Part shown: piece by piece, positions 56,704-64,000 of the stretch | Layout: the number at the start of each line of letters is the position of its first letter | Numbering within the stretch: the stretch's first letter is position 1 | From: Comamonadaceae bacterium OS-4 | GTDB lineage: Bacteria > Pseudomonadota > Gammaproteobacteria > Burkholderiales > Burkholderiaceae_C | NCBI GenBank assembly: GCA_027924025.1 | Contig: AP026971.1 | Coordinates: forward strand, 186,001-250,000 | DNA: 64,000 nucleotides | Direction: 5' to 3' | Made by a program: the position numbers and the translations under genes | Notes under the pieces: generated by a model | Databases searched by the model: none | What the model was told of the DNA's origin: nothing | The model's input: only the letters and a program-made list of their open reading frames with translations

Positions 56704-56981
56704 GCCAATATCTCCACGCCCCGCCAAAACGCAACGCGTCCGGCCACCACTTCGGCGCCGGGCTTGGGTATTGGGTAGTACCAGGCAGCGTCGGTGTTGA
56801 CTGCCTCGCCAACGACCAGGCTGTAGTAGTTGGCTCGCCCTTTCCAGGGGCAAACCGTGTGGGTAGCGCTTTCGCGAATGTATTCACGCTTCAACGCCCC
56901 AAGCGGGAAATAGGCGTTTCCTTCGACTTCGACTATGTCGTCGCTTTCCGCGACGGTTACACCTTGCCAGATAGCTTTCAA
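56700..56981 (-). CDS. DUF427 protein (B)
   Basis: A 93-residue homologue of the protein at 39590, of the same length. ESDDIVEVEGNAYFPLGAL, THTVCPWKGRANYYSL and AAWYYPIPKP are conserved, with the single Cys kept. The start is TTG at 56981 with TTAGGAGA seven bases upstream, chosen because it aligns with the cluster A ATG; readings further upstream have no family similarity. It heads the minus-strand six-gene unit. Confidence 0.87.
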   Translation of the reverse strand: MKAIWQGVTVAESDDIVEVEGNAYFPLGALKREYIRESATHTVCPWKGRANYYSLVVGEAVNTDAAWYYPIPKPGAEVVAGRVAFWRGVEILA

Positions 56982-57194
56982 AATGTGTCTCCTAATAATT
57001 GGTGGAAGGAAGATTTCCAGTGGCGAATGAGTGGATTGCAGGTCACCGGATTGCTGGACAAGTTGCGGTGCCCCCCAGGGTGTGCTCCACAAGCAAATTG
57101 GGTGCGCCTATCGTGGCACGCATCCAATGAACAGCGGCCACCATGCCTGCCACGTTGGAGGAAAAACCTGTGCGTCGTGAACCAGCACAGGAGT

Positions 57195-58154
57195 TCATCG
57201 TGCGTTGTGTGTGTAGACCGCTTCCAACGCGTCAACGAAGAGCGCCGGAACGTTGAAGCCGGTCTGGTCAGTGATCTCTTGAAAACCGGTGGGACTGGTG
57301 ACATTGATCTCGGTGACAGAATCACCAATTACATCGAGCCCAATTAGTAAGAGTCCGCGTGGTGCAAGTACTCGGCCGATAGTTTCGGCGATTTCACGAT
57401 TGCGCGGCGTCAAGGGCTGTGCCACACCCTTGCCTCCAACCGCCAAGTTCCCACGCACCTCAGTGCCCTGTGGAATACGTGCCAAGACAAAAGGCACGGG
57501 CTCGCCGTTGATTATGAGGATGCGCTTGTCGCCGTCTAATATCTGCGGAACAAAGCGCTGAACCATGATGGTTTCGGCACCGTCCTTGTTTAACGTCTCG
57601 ATGATGACGCCGAGATTCAGCGCGTCTCGCCCGACACGGAAGATGCCTCTGCCACCCATCCCATCAAGCGGCTTAAGAATGATGTCGCCATGCTCCGCGT
57701 GAAATTCCCGCACGGAGGCCGCGTTGCGCGTAACCAGCGTTGGCGGTACGAGCTCGGGGAACTCCATGATTGCCAGTTTCTCTGGATGATCGCGAAGCGC
57801 CCGCGGTCTGTTCACTACGTTGCCACCTTCCCGTTCAACTTGTTCCAACAGGTGGGTGGCGTAGATGTACTCCGCGTTGAATGGTGGATCCTTGCGCATG
57901 AGTACAGCGTCAAAGTCTTTCAAGTCCATTTGCTTTGTGTTGTCGACGCGGTACCAATTGGGCTGAGATCCGGTCAGGCTAATGTGCTGCACTGTGGCCG
58001 TGACATGGCCGCCTGACTTCCACTGAATGTCTCGTGGCAGGCATGCTGCTATGAGGTGACCACGCCGCTGGGCTTCACGCATTATTGAGAAGGTGGTTTC
58101 CTTGTGGACCTTGAACTGGTCCAACGGATCGACGACAAACAAAAGCTTCTTCAT
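57195..58154 (-). CDS. gshB: Glutathione synthetase
   Basis: A 319-residue ATP-grasp enzyme that joins gamma-glutamylcysteine and glycine to form glutathione. The N-terminal MKKLLFVVDPLDQFKVHKETT, the grasp region DIILKPLDGMGGRGIFR, DGDKRILIINGEPVPF, and the C-terminal glycine-rich VRGNLAVGGKG and GLDVIGDSVTEINVTSPTG are all typical. Length is normal. AGAGGA lies upstream of the ATG at 58154. It reads toward the cluster B unit after a 213-base gap. Glutathione would support the glutathione S-transferase and thiol systems here; gshA is not in the window. Confidence 0.95.
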   Translation of the reverse strand: MKKLLFVVDPLDQFKVHKETTFSIMREAQRRGHLIAACLPRDIQWKSGGHVTATVQHISLTGSQPNWYRVDNTKQMDLKDFDAVLMRKDPPFNAEYIYATHLLEQVEREGGNVVNRPRALRDHPEKLAIMEFPELVPPTLVTRNAASVREFHAEHGDIILKPLDGMGGRGIFRVGRDALNLGVIIETLNKDGAETIMVQRFVPQILDGDKRILIINGEPVPFVLARIPQGTEVRGNLAVGGKGVAQPLTPRNREIAETIGRVLAPRGLLLIGLDVIGDSVTEINVTSPTGFQEITDQTGFNVPALFVDALEAVYTHNAR

Positions 58155-58430
58155 CTGACGTTCCTCTTGCGGCATCGAACTAGCCTGGAATAAGGCATTC
58201 GCCGGGCTTCACGAGCATCGGCGCTCCCTTTCGCGCTGCATGAGCGTGAAGCGGAAGTTAATTGTGCATGTATGTTGGCGCAAGGGTATGGGTCATCCGC
58301 ACCAGAGCGTTGACTCCGCGACTGAATCGGTCAAATTGCCACTTCTTTCGGACTTCAAGTCTGCTGTTAGAAATGCAACGATGCAGTATTCGGTCGTATA
58401 AACAGGCTTATTGCCACAAAGAAGATCGAA
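58155..58430. other. Divergent promoter region of gshB
   Basis: A 276-base non-coding gap between gshB and the rightward genes. It must contain at least the gshB promoter. No palindrome or promoter box stands out clearly. Confidence 0.4.
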
Positions 58431-58745
58431 ATGTCTAATCCATCACGCAACAGCGTCAGCAAACGACTTGCACTGGTAGTGCTAGCGCCAATGGCACTTG
58501 CTGCGCAAATGGCGCTGGCTGCGGGCAACATCAACTTCAGTGGCGAAAAATTTTACCCAGAGGGAGTTACCTACTCCGTGCAACATCAGGCGTTCTTCGT
58601 CAGCTCGATTTACCACGGGGCCGTTGATCTGATCGATCAAGACTTCGGGATACGGGGTGCAGACAAGGTCGGGAGCTCACCCGCCGTCGCGGCGCCCGCC
58701 CATCTGGCGGGCTTCTGCATCGAGTCGAATTGGAGGATCGGATGA
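58431..58745 (+). pseudogene. 5' fragment of an exported SMP-30/gluconolactonase-like gene
   Basis: The first 60 to 70 codons look like the beginning of an exported beta-propeller protein: a signal peptide (LALVVLAPMALAAQMALAAG) followed by NINFSGEKFYPEGVTYS and FFVSSIYHGAV, the opening blade of SMP-30/gluconolactonase-like proteins. After that the reading becomes unrelated and ends at 58745, overlapping the next gene. The rest of the propeller is missing, so this is probably a rearrangement remnant. A genuine short secreted protein is less likely. Confidence 0.6.
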
Positions 58746-59215
58746 GCCCAGCTGAACAGCAAGCGCCTGAGCTACGGGTGCAGAAATGGATTGGCGAGGA
58801 TGGAAGAAGCCTAGTCGCTCCGCTAAAGCTGTCGGATATCGGGGCCGGCCCGAAGATTTTGTTCGCTTTTCAGCACTGGTGCAATGGCTGCCATTTACAC
58901 GGGTTTCCGACGCTGCGAAAGTTGCATGGTGCATTAAGCTCCCAGGGCGTGGGTTTCGCAGTTATTCAGACCGTCTTTGAAGGAGTGCACGAGAACACCT
59001 TTGAAAAGTTGCGCGTGAACCAACTCAAGTACGAGCTTCCTGTCCCTTTTGGTCATGACGAGCTACCGGCTGGTGCAGTACTCCCCACCTTCATGGAAGA
59101 CTACCGCACACGAGGAACGCCCTGGTTCACGGTTATCGACGCTGGTGGCCACATCGTTTTCTCGGACTTCCATCTTGACGCGGACTGGCTTGTGAAGGAA
59201 TTTGAGCGAGCATAA
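58742..59215 (+). CDS. Thioredoxin-fold protein of cluster B
   Basis: A 157-residue stand-alone relative of the redoxin at 35307. The redox pair is in FQHWCNGCHLHGFP, and the cis-Pro loop is TRGTPWFTVID. The start APELRVQKWIGEDGRS matches the other copy. No signal peptide is seen, so it is cytoplasmic. GGAGG precedes the ATG at 58742. It is likely an electron donor for MsrA or MsrB, or a peroxide-reducing protein. Confidence 0.88.
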   Translation: MSPAEQQAPELRVQKWIGEDGRSLVAPLKLSDIGAGPKILFAFQHWCNGCHLHGFPTLRKLHGALSSQGVGFAVIQTVFEGVHENTFEKLRVNQLKYELPVPFGHDELPAGAVLPTFMEDYRTRGTPWFTVIDAGGHIVFSDFHLDADWLVKEFERA

Positions 59216-59218
59216 CCA

Positions 59219-59710
59219 ATGCGACGTTGGCTCATCCTGATTACTACCCATCTTGTAATGCTCGCTCTAGGCTTTGCGGGCGGCATCTATGCGCTGCCGA
59301 TCCTCACAGCGCCTCGAGCGCCGGACTCAGCAGCGCTACAGAATATTGCGACTGAAACGCTTTACGCAGGGCGCCTCATGCGCAATCTCAATGGCAGCGA
59401 CCTGCTTCATTGGGGCGAAGGCGAAATTAGGGTTTCGCGCAATCGGATCTCGCACATTGGGCGTCTCGCCCCTGGTCCAGACTACAAGCTCTACCTTGCT
59501 CCGCGTTTCGTGGACACGAAAGAATCCTTTCTCCAAATCAAGGACGAATCGCTCCGCGTGGGTGAAGTGAAGACGTTCAACGGCTTCATCGTGGAGGTGC
59601 CTGCTGGCATCGATGTTCGCGACTACAACGCGGTCGTCATCTGGTGCGAAGCATTCGCCCAATTCATCAGTGCGGCAGAGTATCAACCCTCACACCAGGT
59701 TCGAAAATGA
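59219..59710 (+). CDS. Membrane-anchored DM13-domain protein
   Basis: A 163-residue protein with an N-terminal membrane anchor or signal (LILITTHLVMLALGFAGGIYAL). A DM13 domain follows (LHWGEGEIRVSRNRISHIG, YKLYLAPRFVD, GEVKTFNGFIVEVPAGIDVRDYNAVVIWCEAFAQFIS). DM13 domains are proposed to carry electron-transfer chemistry through a conserved Cys, here in VIWCEAF. It starts three bases after the redoxin gene, so the two are probably co-expressed. A periplasmic redox role is inferred. Confidence 0.85.
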   Translation: MRRWLILITTHLVMLALGFAGGIYALPILTAPRAPDSAALQNIATETLYAGRLMRNLNGSDLLHWGEGEIRVSRNRISHIGRLAPGPDYKLYLAPRFVDTKESFLQIKDESLRVGEVKTFNGFIVEVPAGIDVRDYNAVVIWCEAFAQFISAAEYQPSHQVRK

Positions 59711-60105
59711 GGCAGGCGATGGACACCGTAAGGTCTGCGTGTAAACGCGGCCTCGTTCTCGCACTGATGGCGGAGTTGCTGTTGAGCGTCGCCGCTCTGC
59801 TGCTAGGCAACGGTTTGCTGGGTACGCTCTTGATCGTGAGAGCCGGCCAGGAGGGATTCTCAAGCGGCGTGATCAGCGTGATGATGTCCTTCTACTTCAC
59901 GGGTTTCACCATCGGCGCGATCGTGTTGCCGCGGATCATCGTCTCCGGGGGGCATGTCAGAACCTTCGCCGGCTTTGCGGCTATCGCTTCGATGACCGCC
60001 CTTCTCCATGCGGCGTTGGTGGCGCCGATCGCTGGCTCGTGGGCTCCACACGGTGTGTCGCCCACGTCGCAATGGAGGGCTGGGAAAGGCCCGCCCGTCC
60101 AGTAA
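59707..60105 (+). pseudogene. MFS transporter, only the first helices remain
   Basis: The ATG overlaps the DM13 stop (ATGA), so this gene was once part of the same operon. About 115 codons cover the first three or four helices of an MFS permease (GLLGTLLIVRAGQEGFSSGVIS, MMSFYFTGFTIGAIVLPRII, then FAGFAAIASMTALLHAALVA). The reading then turns into unrelated Pro/Ser-rich sequence and stops. The remaining two thirds of a normal MFS protein are missing, so it should not work. Confidence 0.7.
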
Positions 60106-60173
60106 CCGCGCCCGACTGCCCCTGGTAATCGTTAGACCGGTGGAGACTTCAGGCGCCTGAAGGGGTGTTTCAT

Positions 60174-60698
60174 ATGGTTATGAATCAGCGAGTCGATGTG
60201 GTGGGGGAAACCATCGTAATCGACGAGACCAAGAATGGCCCGTTTCAGCTGAAGGTGCGGGCAGGCTCTTCCACATTCATCGTGGATGAACCAATAGGCA
60301 TCGGGGGGCTCGGGTCTGGTCCCAACCCGTACGACTTATTGAGTGCAGCCCTCGGGACCTGTTCCGTGATGACCATGCGTTTGTATGCGTCGCGCAAGAA
60401 GTGGCCACTTGAGCGGATTCGGGTGAAGGTCACGCATCGTCGAAGTGAACTGGACGCGATTGACACCTTTAGCCGAGAGATACAGCTTCAGGGGAGTCTG
60501 AGCGACGAGCAGCAACATAAACTCCTCGAAATCGTCTCGCAGTGCCCTGTGCATAAGACAATTGAGCGCGGGTCGGAAGTCGTGACGTCCCTTGTTTTCT
60601 CGGGGGACCTAATGGACAAGGCTGTTTCTCGGTGTGAGCACATGCGTGATATGGAGCAGGCCTGTGATCAAGCGGAGACGCAAGGCACAACGTTCTGA
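60174..60698 (+). CDS. OsmC-family protein
   Basis: A 174-residue OsmC/Ohr-like protein. GLGSGPNPYDLLSAALGTCSVMTMRLYA contains the first redox Cys and IVSQCPVHKTIE the second, in the usual spacing. OsmC proteins reduce organic hydroperoxides with thiols. It corresponds to the C-terminal half of the hydrolase::OsmC fusion in cluster A. AAGGGG lies eight bases before the ATG at 60174. The following AraC gene converges on it, with six bases between the two stop codons. Confidence 0.9.
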   Translation: MVMNQRVDVVGETIVIDETKNGPFQLKVRAGSSTFIVDEPIGIGGLGSGPNPYDLLSAALGTCSVMTMRLYASRKKWPLERIRVKVTHRRSELDAIDTFSREIQLQGSLSDEQQHKLLEIVSQCPVHKTIERGSEVVTSLVFSGDLMDKAVSRCEHMRDMEQACDQAETQGTTF

Positions 60699-60704
60699 GT
60701 CAGG

Positions 60705-61721
60705 CTAGACTTCAGTTGCAACGCTGCGACGAACCTTGGACGGCTCTATTCCGTAAGTCCTTCGGAATGCCTTTGTGAAACTGCTCCGGCTGGCATATCC
60801 GGCATTGTGGGCGACGAGCTCGACGGCGAGGCCACTGGCTTTTAGCTGGAACATCGCTTGCCGCAGTCGAAGCTCCCGGAGTACCTGCATAGGAGATTTC
60901 CCGATAACCTCGGTAAATCGAGCGACAAAAGCAGAACGACTGAGGCAGGCCACGTGGGCGAGACTTTGTAGTGAATGATTATCACCAGGACGCATGGCCA
61001 TTGCTGCAAAGGCTCTGGCGATCAGAGGATCGCTGAGCACCGAGAAACGCTCCACCCAGGCGTTCATGGAGACGAGCGACCGGCGCAGAAGCAACACGAT
61101 GACTTGCTTTAGCAAAGCAGCACTCATTGCACCGCTACCAACTTCCTGTGCGACGAGCTCGCTGAGCGCAGTCTGCAGTTTCGTGTTGACGTGATCGTCA
61201 ACGTCGAACTGTTCGAAGATGGGCTCAGTCAAGCTACCAAAGAGTTCGGTGCAGGCGCCGTAGGTGGCCTGAAAGTACCCGCACACCAGTATCAGCGAAG
61301 GATCTCCATCCCCTGCCGAGAATCTGCGTATGCTGCTCGACGAGGTCATCTGCGGCTGCTTCTTGACGGAACGCAGATCTGTGAAACCCTTGCTGCCTTC
61401 GACCTCAATTCGAAACGGTAGATTGGGCGGCACAACAATCAACGTGTGGGGCACCAACGGTATGGGGTCGCGATTGCCAAAAACGGCCCGCCCAGTTCCA
61501 ACGACGTTGTAGTGGATTCCAGGCGCGTTCATGCCGCCCAGTTCCAGGCTGTACCCCATGCTCACTAAGCATTCCGAAAGAGCAACGAAATTGACATCGA
61601 GAGTGCCAAGCAACCCCTCGAGATCCCCTGGCGAAATGCGTAGTACCGGTCGGTCGTTCAAGCTACTGACTCCAGGTGAATTCAGGTCGAAGCGGCGCCT
61701 CGTAATCCCGATGGTAAGCAA
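60705..61721 (-). CDS. AraC-family regulator of cluster B
   Basis: A regulator of up to 338 residues with the cupin-type N-terminal domain and two C-terminal helix-turn-helix motifs (LQSLAHVACLSRSAFVARF and AVELVAHNAGYASRSSFTKAF). The true start is uncertain: the longest reading begins with TTG at 61721, while a TTG at 61661 begins LNDRPVLRISPGD, which resembles the TTG-AAC opening of the cluster A regulator. Cys residues occur in LSECLVS and ILVCGYF. It stands between OsmC and the msrB-msrA pair, suggesting control of the cluster B genes, and it is not closely similar to the cluster A regulator. Confidence 0.8.
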   Translation of the reverse strand: MLTIGITRRRFDLNSPGVSSLNDRPVLRISPGDLEGLLGTLDVNFVALSECLVSMGYSLELGGMNAPGIHYNVVGTGRAVFGNRDPIPLVPHTLIVVPPNLPFRIEVEGSKGFTDLRSVKKQPQMTSSSSIRRFSAGDGDPSLILVCGYFQATYGACTELFGSLTEPIFEQFDVDDHVNTKLQTALSELVAQEVGSGAMSAALLKQVIVLLLRRSLVSMNAWVERFSVLSDPLIARAFAAMAMRPGDNHSLQSLAHVACLSRSAFVARFTEVIGKSPMQVLRELRLRQAMFQLKASGLAVELVAHNAGYASRSSFTKAFRRTYGIEPSKVRRSVATEV

Positions 61722-61875
61722 ACGTCAGCGCGCACGTGCGGACTGTTCCGCATAGACCAATGCCAGTCTCAGACGGGCAGCTCACTTCAGGCTTCCTGGA
61801 TCCTTTTGCCGGACGATAGAGCACATTGACCCGTTTACCCTCGAGGGTACTCAAGAAACAATGATCTTGTGACAT
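61663..61875 (-). CDS. Possible 70-residue protein overlapping the AraC start
   Basis: This reading begins MSQDHCFLSTLEGKRVNVLY and has three Cys residues in the order CFLS, VSCPSE and GLCGTVRTC. Its composition looks more protein-like than most short readings. No family is recognised and no strong ribosome site is evident. It overlaps the longest AraC reading, so both cannot be fully right. It could be a fragment of a lost gene. Confidence 0.25.
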   Translation of the reverse strand: MSQDHCFLSTLEGKRVNVLYRPAKGSRKPEVSCPSETGIGLCGTVRTCALTFAYHRDYEAPLRPEFTWSQ

Positions 61876-62205
61876 TGCAACTGCAGCCTTTGTTCCACGC
61901 CCGCAAAACTGATCTGGCTCATCGCGCAGACTTCATTACATCAATCAACGTGAGCAGTGGCATGACCGGTAGATTTGTTCAGACTTTCCGAAGCCCAAAG
62001 CTCGCCCTCAATGTGATGGGGCAATTCTGCGGCGCTGATCTCTGGTGATCTCCTCGGTTATCCCCATATTCAAGTCGCATGGACAGTTTACGCCTATCCC
62101 CAGATGAGTACGGACTGTGTCCGGTCATTCAGGGCAACTCCTCTGGTGACTAACAAGCAAAGCTGAACGTAGTGTGCCTAGCCCTTTAATTAAGCATAGG
62201 AGACG
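61876..62205. other. Non-coding 330-bp stretch upstream of msrB
   Basis: No gene is recognised. The stretch should contain the promoter of the msrB-msrA pair and part of the AraC promoter region. No clear palindrome or repeat was seen. Confidence 0.4.
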
Positions 62206-62208
62206 ATG

Positions 62209-62652
62209 ATGAAGTTTGAAAAGTCACAAGCGGCAGTGGATCGTTTGACCCCTGAGCAACGCCGTGTTACTCAAAAGTCGGGCACCGAAAGGCCCTTCAC
62301 GGGAGAGTACAACGACAACAAAGAGCCTGGCATCTATGTCGACATAGTGTCGGGAGAGCCATTGTTCGCATCATCCGATAAGTTCGATTCTGGCTGCGGA
62401 TGGCCCAGCTTCACCAAGCCCATAGAGCCGGCTCATGTGAACGAGTTGCGCGATACCGCGCACGGAATGGTGCGCACCGAAGTGCGTTCGACGCATGGCG
62501 ACAGCCACCTGGGTCACGTGTTCCCCGACGGCCCCAAGGACCGCGGTGGGCTGCGCTATTGCATCAACTCAGCATCCTTGCGCTTCATCCCGCGCGACGA
62601 AATGGCCGCCCAGGGATACGACGCCTATCTCAACCAAGTGGAGAATGTTTGA
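62209..62652 (+). CDS. msrB: Peptide-methionine (R)-S-oxide reductase
   Basis: A 147-residue stand-alone Msr[12 protein letters not shown] contains the resolving Cys, and [11 protein letters not shown] the catalytic Cys. The zinc-binding CxxC pairs of many MsrBs are absent: the matching positions read [11 protein letters not shown] and [12 protein letters not shown]. This is the opposite pattern from the fused MsrB of cluster A. The ATG at 62209 is favoured over one codon earlier because AGGAG then lies five bases away. Its stop overlaps the msrA start (TGATG). Confidence 0.95.
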   Translation: MKFEKSQAAVDRLTPEQRRVTQKSGTERPFTGEYNDNKEPGIYVDIVSGEPLFASSDKFDSGCGWPSFTKPIEPAHVNELRDTAHGMVRTEVRSTHGDSHLGHVFPDGPKDRGGLRYCINSASLRFIPRDEMAAQGYDAYLNQVENV

Positions 62653-63167
62653 TGAATCACGAAAAAGCCATTCTGGCCGGCGGTTGTTTCTGGGGCATGC
62701 AGGATCTGATCCGCAAGCAGCCTGGCGTCATCTCGACTCGTGTGGGTTACACCGGCGGCGATGTTCCGAACGCCACTTATCGCAATCACGGCACGCATGC
62801 CGAGGCGATCGAGATCATCTTCGCCTCGGACGTGACGAGTTACCGGAACCTTCTGGAATTCTTCTTCCAGATCCACGATCCGACGACAAAGAACCGTCAG
62901 GGCAATGATCGTGGACTGTCCTACCGGTCTGCTATCTATTACGTAGGCGTGGAGCAGAAGCACGTCGCCGAGGAGACGATCGCCGATGTGGATGCCTCCG
63001 GGCTGTGGAATGGCAAAGTGGTCACCGAGGTGGAGCCGGCTGGTGATTTCTGGGAGGCCGAGCCGGAGCACCAGGACTATCTGGAGAAGCGGCCGGGCGG
63101 CTATACCTGTCACTTCCCCCGGGCCGACTGGATGCTTCCGAAGCGCCAAAAAACTGACGACAAATAG
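62652..63167 (+). CDS. msrA: Peptide-methionine (S)-S-oxide reductase (B)
   Basis: A 171-residue MsrA, similar in length and motifs to the one at 34712: [16 protein letters not shown] with the catalytic Cys, [32 protein letters not shown] and a second Cys in [11 protein letters not shown]. It is coupled to msrB by the TGATG overlap. Together the pair repairs both stereoisomers of methionine sulfoxide in the cytoplasm. Confidence 0.96.
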   Translation: MNHEKAILAGGCFWGMQDLIRKQPGVISTRVGYTGGDVPNATYRNHGTHAEAIEIIFASDVTSYRNLLEFFFQIHDPTTKNRQGNDRGLSYRSAIYYVGVEQKHVAEETIADVDASGLWNGKVVTEVEPAGDFWEAEPEHQDYLEKRPGGYTCHFPRADWMLPKRQKTDDK

Positions 63168-63334
63168 CCCGCAGCCAGAACTGCAGCCGAGTCGGCTTCG
63201 TGGCCATTGCCACGGAGCCGTCTCGGTTCATAGTCTTCGTGACCGCATCATCCAACGATGCGGTCATCGAACCTAATCTGAATGAGGTGGGGAATTCCAG
63301 TCCGTCGCCGTCGCAGCACCAAGATCCCAAAACT

Positions 63335-64000
63335 ATGCAAGACCTCTCAGCCTTTCCGATCACGCAGCGATGGCCAGCATCCTATCCTGATCGCCTGCAA
63401 CTTTACGCAGCTCCCACGCCCAATGGTGTCAAGGTCTCGATCATGCTGGAGGAAACTGGCCTAGCGTACGAGTCCCACCTGATCGACATCTCAAAAAACG
63501 AGTCAAAGGAACCAGCGTTCGTTTCGTTGAACCCAAACGGCTGCATACCGGCGATCATCGATCCGGCGGGCCCTCACGGTAGACCCATTGCCGTATCGGA
63601 ATCCGGTGCGATCCTGCTGTATCTTGCGGACAAGACGGGGCTGCTCATTTCCAGTGCACCCGTCAAACGCTACGAAACCCTGACCTGGGTGTTCTTTCAG
63701 ATGTCGGCCATCGGGCCGATCTTCGGCCAGCTTGGCTTTTTCTTGCGTATGGGCAGCAAGGACTATGAAGACAGGCGGACTCGACAGCGCTTTACCGACG
63801 AATCCAAGCGTCTCCTGGGAGTCCTGGATCGCCAACTGGAAGGCCGCGACTGGATAGTCGACGATTATTCGATAGCGGACATTGCGACGCTCGGCTGGGT
63901 AAATGCGCTGGTTGAGTCGTACATTGCTGGCGCCATCCTTGGTCTCAGCAATTATTCGAACATCCAAGCATGGCTCGGACGCGGGCTAGCTCGACCAGCA
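63335..64000 (+). CDS. Glutathione S-transferase (YghU/Ure2p-like), 3' end outside the window
   Basis: The 222 codons present show a GST. The N-terminal thioredoxin-fold part has LQLYAAPTPNGVKVSIMLEE and PAFVSLNPNGCIPAI with the cis-Pro, then SESGAILLYLADK, the glutathione gamma-glutamyl contact. The helical C-terminal domain includes RLLGVLDRQLEGRDWIVDDYSIADI. The pattern matches the nu/Ure2p class, which can have disulfide-reductase or peroxidase activity with glutathione. The ATG at 63335 has no strong ribosome site; an in-frame GTG lies 16 codons upstream. It fits with gshB in cluster B. Confidence 0.88.
   Translation, partial: MQDLSAFPITQRWPASYPDRLQLYAAPTPNGVKVSIMLEETGLAYESHLIDISKNESKEPAFVSLNPNGCIPAIIDPAGPHGRPIAVSESGAILLYLADKTGLLISSAPVKRYETLTWVFFQMSAIGPIFGQLGFFLRMGSKDYEDRRTRQRFTDESKRLLGVLDRQLEGRDWIVDDYSIADIATLGWVNALVESYIAGAILGLSNYSNIQAWLGRGLARPA

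Overview
The window looks like accessory DNA of a betaproteobacterium, most likely Comamonadaceae or a close Burkholderiales relative. The evidence is two full-length IS1071 copies, an ISCR/IS91-type element, Tn3-family transposases, and a housekeeping block in the order folC-dedD-cvpA-purF-metZ that is typical of this group. It is a patchwork: blocks with visibly different base composition are joined at transposon ends, and many genes are cut exactly at those joints. Whether it is plasmid or chromosome cannot be decided from the sequence.

Layout. (1) 1-6023: an envelope-type cluster. A two-component system, a DedA protein, a small exported protein, a COG4705 membrane protein, a PAP2 phosphatase and a PepSY protein lie on the minus strand. 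An MFS transporter diverges from them across a palindrome-rich gap. (2) 6024-13662: Tn3-family debris, with a TnpT-like gene, an istB remnant with IS21-type end repeats, a complete Tn3 transposase, and a second Tn3 transposase lacking its N-terminus. (3) 11570-24585: a 4,223-bp block (Tn3 transposase fragment, lpd tail, ISCR-type transposase) occurs twice as a perfect direct repeat around metZ'-purF-cvpA-dedD-folC'. (4) 24586-27443: a sphingomyelinase-like fragment and a chemotaxis receptor cut by IS1071. (5) 27444-50557: two identical 3,204-bp IS1071 copies in direct orientation bracket 16.7 kb of cargo. (6) 50558-64000: a second set of redox-repair genes.

The main biological theme is repair and buffering of oxidised methionine and thiols. 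Cluster A lies inside the IS1071 pair and comprises an AraC regulator, MsrA, a thioredoxin-fold protein, SelO, a thioredoxin-fold::MsrB fusion, a hydrolase::OsmC fusion, then DUF427, a RclA/MerA-like flavoprotein, a sulfite-oxidase-fold molybdoenzyme, an FAD/NAD reductase, EgtB and EgtD. A GreA-like domain protein, a MOSC protein and a ZntB-like transporter follow. Cluster B lies to the right of the second IS1071 and carries diverged homologues of nearly all of these. It adds glutathione synthetase, a DM13 protein and a glutathione S-transferase.

The six genes DUF427, flavoprotein, molybdoenzyme, reductase, EgtB, EgtD keep the same order in both clusters, with the same kinds of start/stop overlap. 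They look like one conserved functional unit. My inference is that the set forms a mobile system against reactive chlorine or oxygen species. It would combine methionine sulfoxide reduction, including a possible cytosolic molybdenum enzyme with its own reductase, with a sulfur-histidine (ergothioneine-like) thiol pathway and glutathione-linked enzymes.
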